A stretch of DNA of 64,000 nt from Austropuccinia psidii (Eukaryota > Basidiomycota > Pucciniomycetes > Pucciniales > Sphaerophragmiaceae), in assembly GCA_023105745.1 (NCBI GenBank), contig JALGQZ010000016.1:30001154-30065153 (forward strand), in the 5' to 3' direction. Within the stretch, counting starts at the first letter, position 1. Each line of letters starts with the position of its first letter. Positions 59,055 to 64,000 of the stretch are shown in pieces. A model generated the notes under the pieces. The model saw nothing but the letters and a program-made list of their open reading frames with translations, searched no databases and was not told the origin of the DNA. A program made the position numbers and the translations under genes.

Positions 59055-60422
59055 GTTGTTTATGGACATTTCTCAGAAGCCAGAACACTATAAATAGTGA
59101 AAAATTTCTTTTTGTGAACAAATTTGAGAAAAGATGTCTCAAAAGAAATTTGGAATGATGATCCAAATCAAAGAACCAAAATATCTATGATAAATAGTCT
59201 ATATAGATTGAGTAAGGGCTCTAAACCCAGGAGTAGCTAGGAGTTTTAATGCATTCCTAGTACTAGTTAATACATACATTAATACCCCAATGTTCTTACC
59301 ATTTCATAAAGATTACACAGCTCTGGATACAGCCATAATGATATTTAATATATTTATTATACATACAGGATTCTTCCAAAATATCACAAGTGATAGAAAT
59401 CCCAAATTCACTTGAGCTTTATGAAAAAATTTCCATAACTTTTTTGTAACAAAATTAGCATTCTAAACAGCCTATCACCCTTGGACTGATTAACTAGAAT
59501 AAAGAGTTATACAAACCCTATAATAAATGATCAAAAGATTCTTTTCTTATGGCCTATAATTCAAAGACTCTTATTTTTTTTACCAATAATTGATACACTC
59601 TAATACCAGATCTTTAACCGGAATAGAATAAATCAATCCATTAATAAACAGGTAAAACACCTTAAATGTTTGAAAAAAGTTGAAATACAAGACTATTTCA
59701 TGACACCCTTTAAAAAGACTTAGTTTAAATAAACCCAAAAGAAAGTATTTTGAAGATAATTCTTGATAAAGCAAGACATTATTCAAATGGATTTATAGAA
59801 TACTCTTTTGAATATGAAAAAGAAAGATAGGATAAAATTCATAAACAACCTGATTTTAAAATAGTGGATTTAGTTCTATTATCAAAAATAAATTTTAATA
59901 AAATTAAAAGAAACAAAAAAAATTCCTTTTTAGGACCTTTTATTTTCAAATCTCTAAAATGGCCTAATTCTGTAAATCTAAAACCAAAAAGGTGAATAAA
60001 TGAAAAAAAAAAATCTAAAATTCCCTTTAAGTTTGATAAAAAAAATCTTATAGCTAAATTGATAAGGAATGATTTCCACTAAGGAATATACCACCATTTT
60101 AAATTTTCCCTTTATAATAAGGAGAATAAAAAGAAATTTTTAAAGTCCTTAAAGAAAGTCAAACAAGAAATGAAAGGAAATAGAATACTTTTTAAGTTAT
60201 AAAAACACAACTCCATAAGATGAATTCATACTTTAGAAAGATACAACTAATGCTTGGAGTTTTTTAATAAAGTTCGTAAATGAAAGAATACCTAAATACT
60301 AAACAATTTAAGAATTATTGATCATAAATATTAAAAAATTCTATTGAAGAGGTAAAAAAAGTGGATGATACCATAATTAATTATATCATATTTTAGTACA
60401 ATAATTTTTTGGTGTTAGGGAA
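59055..60422 (+). pseudogene. Element D internal region (second part): integrase core and tail
   Basis: Resumes element D exactly where E split it: GHFSEARTL-like continuation, [13 protein letters not shown] (59140-59180), then integrase core pieces aligned to element C (about 59200-59560), a GPF-like tail (about 59930) and an EYLVRY-like remnant (about 60180). Many stops. Ends with the gttagggaa purine tract before the LTR. Confidence 0.8.
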
Positions 60423-60824
60423 CTTCAGCCTTTTAAATATGACCAAAAATATTTAAAAAAAAAACCATTACAAAATTTCTTTTAATAATAAAAATCAAAA
60501 AAAAAAAATCTTAAAAATAATTAAAATAAATAAAACTTTCATGAAAAAAAACATATAAATTCTTAATTATTTTATATTTTAAATTCATAAAAATGTGAAA
60601 TAAATTAAATTATTGCAGATATCCATAGAAAAATGAATATTTATATTGATATTATATTTCTATATATTTAAACTTAATAATTAATTAGATAACATGAATA
60701 TATTAACTTTTATTATCATTGAATATATTCATGGTTTTTAAGTTCATCATATCTTTCAAAATACTAATTATAAATACTTTATTTCAAAAAAAAATCAAAT
60801 TTATTGCTAAATTAATTTAGGTTG
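60423..60824 (+). repeat. Element D 3' LTR remnant
   Basis: Begins cttcagccttttaaatatgacc, the decayed counterpart of tgtgggcctttgagatatgacc in element C, and follows C's LTR for about 400 bases (a gaatatattc remnant of the LTR hairpin lies near 60721-60731). Cut off by the second MULE copy at about 60825. Confidence 0.7.
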
Positions 60825-60930
60825 TTGGTAAACACACATAAGCTTTTAGTAAAAACATGTAAGCCCTTGTGTGTTTTTACCAAAAACTTATGTGTTTTTA
60901 CCAATTTATGGCCAAAACATGTAAGTGACC
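60825..60930 (-). repeat. Second MULE terminal repeat with internal inverted repeat
   Basis: ggtaaacacacataagcttt is followed 30 bases later by its near inverse (aaaacttatgtgtttttacc), so the terminus can itself fold. The remainder matches the right end of the first MULE copy. Confidence 0.65.
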
Positions 60931-61565
60931 TCATTTTTCAAAAAAAAAATCCTCAGGATACGTTTTGAGGTTTTTTTTTAATTTTTTTTTACCATATTTT
61001 CCCAACATGGGATGTAAATATCCAAAAAAAATTCATATTTTTTTTTTGACCAAATTTCTAAAATTTGGCAAATATGACAAAATGGAATATTTTTTAAGAA
61101 AATTCATTTAAAATCTTTCCGCTTATGAATTTCCTTAATTTTTTGTTTTTTGAAATGGAGGGTTTGATCTGGAGAATAAAGAGCCAGAAGCCCATAATTT
61201 TGGCAATTTTTTTTGGTGGGACAAGTGAAGGCGCAAAAAGTGTTTTTTTGCCATCTTTTTACTATTACTATTTTTAAAGAATTAATATAAAAACTTCCCA
61301 CTTATGAATTTCCTTCAATTTTTTTTAAATAATGAAGGGTTCAATCTGGAAAATAAAGAACCAGAAGCCCATGAATTTGGGTAATTTTTTTGGTGGGAAA
61401 ACAAGTGAAGGTGCAATAAGTGTTTTTTTTTCTTGTTTGTAATATTACTATTTTTAAGTACAAAAGTGCCACATTTTGATAAAAAAGGGGACTGAGATGG
61501 TATTTAAGCAAAAAATAGGAATGAGGAGGGGGATAATTGGGATAAATTGTATATACAAAAATCAA

Positions 61566-62190
61566 TCAATCTGAATCAACCTCCAAAATAGTTGGTCTTT
61601 TCTGAGGGTGGAGGAAGATTGGACAAATATAAAATCTTGTGTTTCTTAAATTTATCAGCCCACCCAGGGCTTGTGGTTGGGCATGAAATTCCCAATTCAC
61701 AGTAATGGGGGGGACTGGATAAAATTTAGAAATGATTATATCAAAAGGAACAAAATGAGAACAGCTATCCAAGAAGCAGATGAAAATGGGGTGATTATCA
61801 TTTGGAGGACAGAAATAAGGGAAAAAAGAAAAATATTTGACTGTTGAATAAAAGAAAACTTGTCTTTGATACTTATTTGCAATTGGATGCCCCATGTCAG
61901 GCATGAACATCCACTTGCTTTTTGGAGCCTGGCCAAAATCTTCGCACCATTCAATTCTTTCCAAATGAGAGGATAATTAGGGAATTGAATTGTTCATGGC
62001 TTCATAAAGGTCTTTATTTTGTTGAATTTCTTCATCCAAGTCACCTCTGACATCAGCCCATTTATCTTGAGTCTTGTAAATGTAGTGGAATACTGTTCTT
62101 TAGCCACAGTTTCCATAACCTTGGACATTTATGGCATTGAAGGTTTATTTCAATATAAGCTTGGGAAAGTCTTCTGAGCCAGTTATCTGA
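61566..62190 (-). pseudogene. Second MULE OTU domain (broken)
   Basis: Matches the OTU exon at 9817-10420: GYGNCG followed by a stop (about 62105-62120) where the first copy has DGNCGYR, then WADVRGDL (about 62060), a further stop near 61990, then RIEWCEDFGQAPKSK and MPDMGHPI in the open frame 61566-61964, ending FYICPIFLHP. The aspartate of the DGNC motif has become tyrosine and two stops interrupt it, so no protease can be made. The intron before it (gtgagt at about 62270 to ttatcag at about 62185) is kept. Confidence 0.7.
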
Positions 62191-62539
62191 TAAACTAAAG
62201 TCAAAAGATGAATAAATATCAAAATAAACAAGAGAAATATACATTAAAAGGAATCAGAAACTCACAAACAGTTTGGATAATTCATCACTTGTGTGATAAT
62301 TGCTTTGACAATGCTCATAGGTCAAGTCAATTTCATCATATATCTTCAAGCTGGTGGAAGGCTTGTGTGATTTTCTTTGTGAGGTTTTGCTTCCAATTTC
62401 AAATCTTCTGGACCTTCTAAGGGTGACTTCTGATTTATATAATTCAGTTTCTGAGGGTAGTGAATCTGATTAACTAATTGATTTTGATAATGAGGCTTCA
62501 GAATATTCAGAATCTTAAGATGATTCCACTTCCATAATT

Positions 62540-62840
62540 GGAGAGGGGAAATTTTACTGTAATCTTAATGTTGTTGTACTGGTCACTTTTGATGGGGGTC
62601 TTCCTCTTCTCTTGGATTGACTTTCAATAATTTCAAATCTTGATGTTTCTCTTTTGTTTGTATGTTTATTTTTATTCTTGGCTCCTTGAGGTCTTCCATG
62701 GATATTCTTGCATTCTAGTGAGTCTTCATAATATTGATAATCCTCTTTACTCTTGGGAATTTGATCAAATGGGACTTTTCCAGTCAAAACATCTTGAAAA
62801 TGTTGAATAATTTGGGGGATTTCTTCCATTGGTCTTTGAA
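62540..62840 (-). pseudogene. Second MULE hinge region with AT-hook
   Basis: Open frame 62554-62829 reads MEEIPQIIQHFQDVLTG, then KNIHGRPQGAKNKNKHTNKR and the AT-hook SKRRGRPPSK, which binds the minor groove of AT-rich DNA. It is the better-preserved version of 9180-9440 in the first copy and links the transposase to the OTU domain. Confidence 0.65.
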
Positions 62841-63029
62841 AAAGGTCTTCCCCAATATCTTGAAATATTTTCTTGTCCTCATTCTTTCTTTCTTTTTCAA
62901 CACTTTGATCATCACCTTGATAACCAGTTTGAGAAGAATATTACAAAGAAAATCAGTTAATAAGAAAAAAAAGTAATAATTTGAAGTTAAAGAACCCTCA
63001 TAGGCAAATTCAAATGCCACTGAGGATGG

Positions 63030-63498
63030 AAGTCTGATATCTCAAGCCTTTGGTGCCTTCAAAATGCCTTTTGGGTCTTATGCTTGGAAGGAATTCCTTT
63101 ATAATTTTTGTAGTTGTTGGTGCATTTTTCATTGGGAGGAAATTTGGTTTTGAAACTTTCAAAGGCCATCTGAAGAGAATAATGAGATACCTTGCCATTG
63201 AGAGCACAGATGTGTGGAGGAAAATTATTGACATGGAAAATCATTTCTTTAGATATTATGTTGATTAGTTCAATAAATTGTTTTCTGAAAGCCATGTGGA
63301 GAGCCCTGACTACCTCCAGGAGAGTACCAGTGGACTTTTGGAGCCAAAGTTTAACCATGGCATGGGCACCTTCAACTCTGGAGGTGGAGCCCACACCCAA
63401 GTTGCAATGGTGGTTGGTCCAGGCTGGCACATAATACTCCTTTAGAGGAAGCCAGGTATCTTCCAAATATTGCAATACTTCAGAATTTTTTACTTGCT
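63030..63498 (-). pseudogene. Second MULE transposase, C-terminal part
   Basis: Frame 63059-63475 is open: EDTWLPLKEYYVPAWTNHHC, then GVGSTSRVEGAHAM, LWLQKSTGTLLEVVRALH, and NNFPPHICALNGKVSHY. It corresponds to 8575-8985 of the first copy, where the same text is interrupted by stops. The catalytic DDE part is absent because the LTR at 63502 cuts it off. Confidence 0.75.
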
Positions 63499-63501
63499 TT
63501 T

Positions 63502-64000
63502 TGTCACAACCACAAAGAATGACCCTCCTCTATTGGTGTTGCGTCAATTTCAACCTGAGACCAAGTTGGCACTGATTGGCCACACCATATCTTTATGTCC
63601 AATTTGGCCCCCTCTGGTGCTCTATGGCCTTTTGACCAATTCCCATATCCTCAACCCCCAGGCCTGGGGGGTCTTTCTGTCTCCTAGGGGGTTCTGGGTC
63701 CCCTATACCTCATAATTGGCTTTGGGCCAACCCTTTTCATTAGGGGGGTCCTGGCCTAAATGGCCTTTTTGGGCCATTTAGGCCCCCTATGGCCTCTACG
63801 CTTTGTGGGCCATAATCACGGTCCACAGTCCGTATGCCGTGGGCCAATTAGGCCCCTTTTGGCCTAATTCAATGAGGCCAAAGGGGGCAGCCCACTAGCC
63901 TCCAAGGCCAGGTGGGCCCCAAAATGGCCATAAAGACCCTCAGTACCCCTTATCTTTATTTTCTTTTACTTTATTAAAGTTAATACTTATAATCTTAAGT
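63502..64000. mobile_element. Start of another LTR (element F, runs off the window)
   Basis: An abrupt change from MULE coding sequence to GC-richer DNA starting tgtcacaaccac, the same TGTCACA start as chromovirus E. It is rich in ggcc and contains a perfect 13-bp stem (63753-63765 with 63772-63784) plus a cacggtccacagtccgtatgccgtg block. No end, duplication or coding region is visible, so whether it is a solo LTR or a full element is open. Confidence 0.5.

Larger units (their letters stand above)
60825..63501 (-). mobile_element. MULE with OTU domain, second copy (truncated)
   Basis: Minus-strand copy of the element at 6875-11011. The terminal part (60825-60930) has ggtaaacacacataag, gtaaaaacatgtaagccc and ttttaccaatttatggcc. 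Then come the OTU, hinge and transposase C-terminal regions. It stops at 63501, where a new LTR begins, so the transposase N-terminus and other end are missing from the window. Confidence 0.75.

Overview
This window is eukaryotic, very AT-rich and made almost entirely of transposable elements. I found no clear host gene, tRNA or rRNA. Short GT-AG introns, chromodomain Ty3/gypsy elements, MULEs with an OTU protease domain, a PIF/Harbinger relic and a Tet-like 2OG-Fe(II) oxygenase relic together suggest a basidiomycete rust fungus (Pucciniales). The Gag and Pol proteins look like those I know from Austropuccinia psidii. That assignment is from memory, not from a search.

Layout. 1-720: degenerate Tet-like oxygenase relic (minus). 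721-6874: AT-rich DNA with microsatellites and no gene. 6875-11011: decayed MULE (FAR1-type transposase plus OTU domain). 11012-12960: old LTR debris. 12961-24510: an old solo LTR split by a full-length but broken Ty3 element B (13825-23793; TSD acttg). 24580-25037: a MULE-derived MITE. 25038-27000: nothing recognisable. From 27000 a nested stack begins. An old Ty3 element D (5' LTR remnant 27000-27805 and 44660-44699; body 44700-49736 and 59060-60422; 3' LTR remnant from 60423) was hit in its 5' LTR by a PIF/Harbinger element (27806-44659). That element contains a Harbinger transposase relic, a Tet-like oxygenase relic and a Myb/SANT-like gene. A young Ty3 element C (33103-43806; TSD ggttt) sits in an intron of the Myb-like gene. 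Chromovirus E (49737-59054; TSD gttgt; gag and pol open) sits in D's integrase region. A second MULE copy (60825-63501, minus) interrupts D's 3' LTR and is itself cut by the start of another LTR (63502 to the window end).

How the genes work together. B, C and D belong to one group: LTRs of about 1.8-2.0 kb, a tRNA-type primer site starting TGGGGGCC, and a polyprotein carrying coiled coil, capsid, zinc knuckle, protease, RT, RNase H and integrase. Upstream lies an extra reading frame (called ORF0 here) that overlaps the polyprotein frame by -1 and appears to be spliced with two phase-1 introns. Element C is broken by one nonsense codon (TGG to TGA) directly after the first integrase aspartate. 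Element E is a different chromovirus with separate gag and pol. It has a canonical GGGAAAA slippery heptamer in the overlap and a likely self-priming (Tf1/sushi-like) primer site. The most unusual points are the overlapping spliced ORF0, the self-primer match in E, the Tet-like gene inside a Harbinger element, and arrays of palindromes (31.5 kb and 57.4-57.9 kb).
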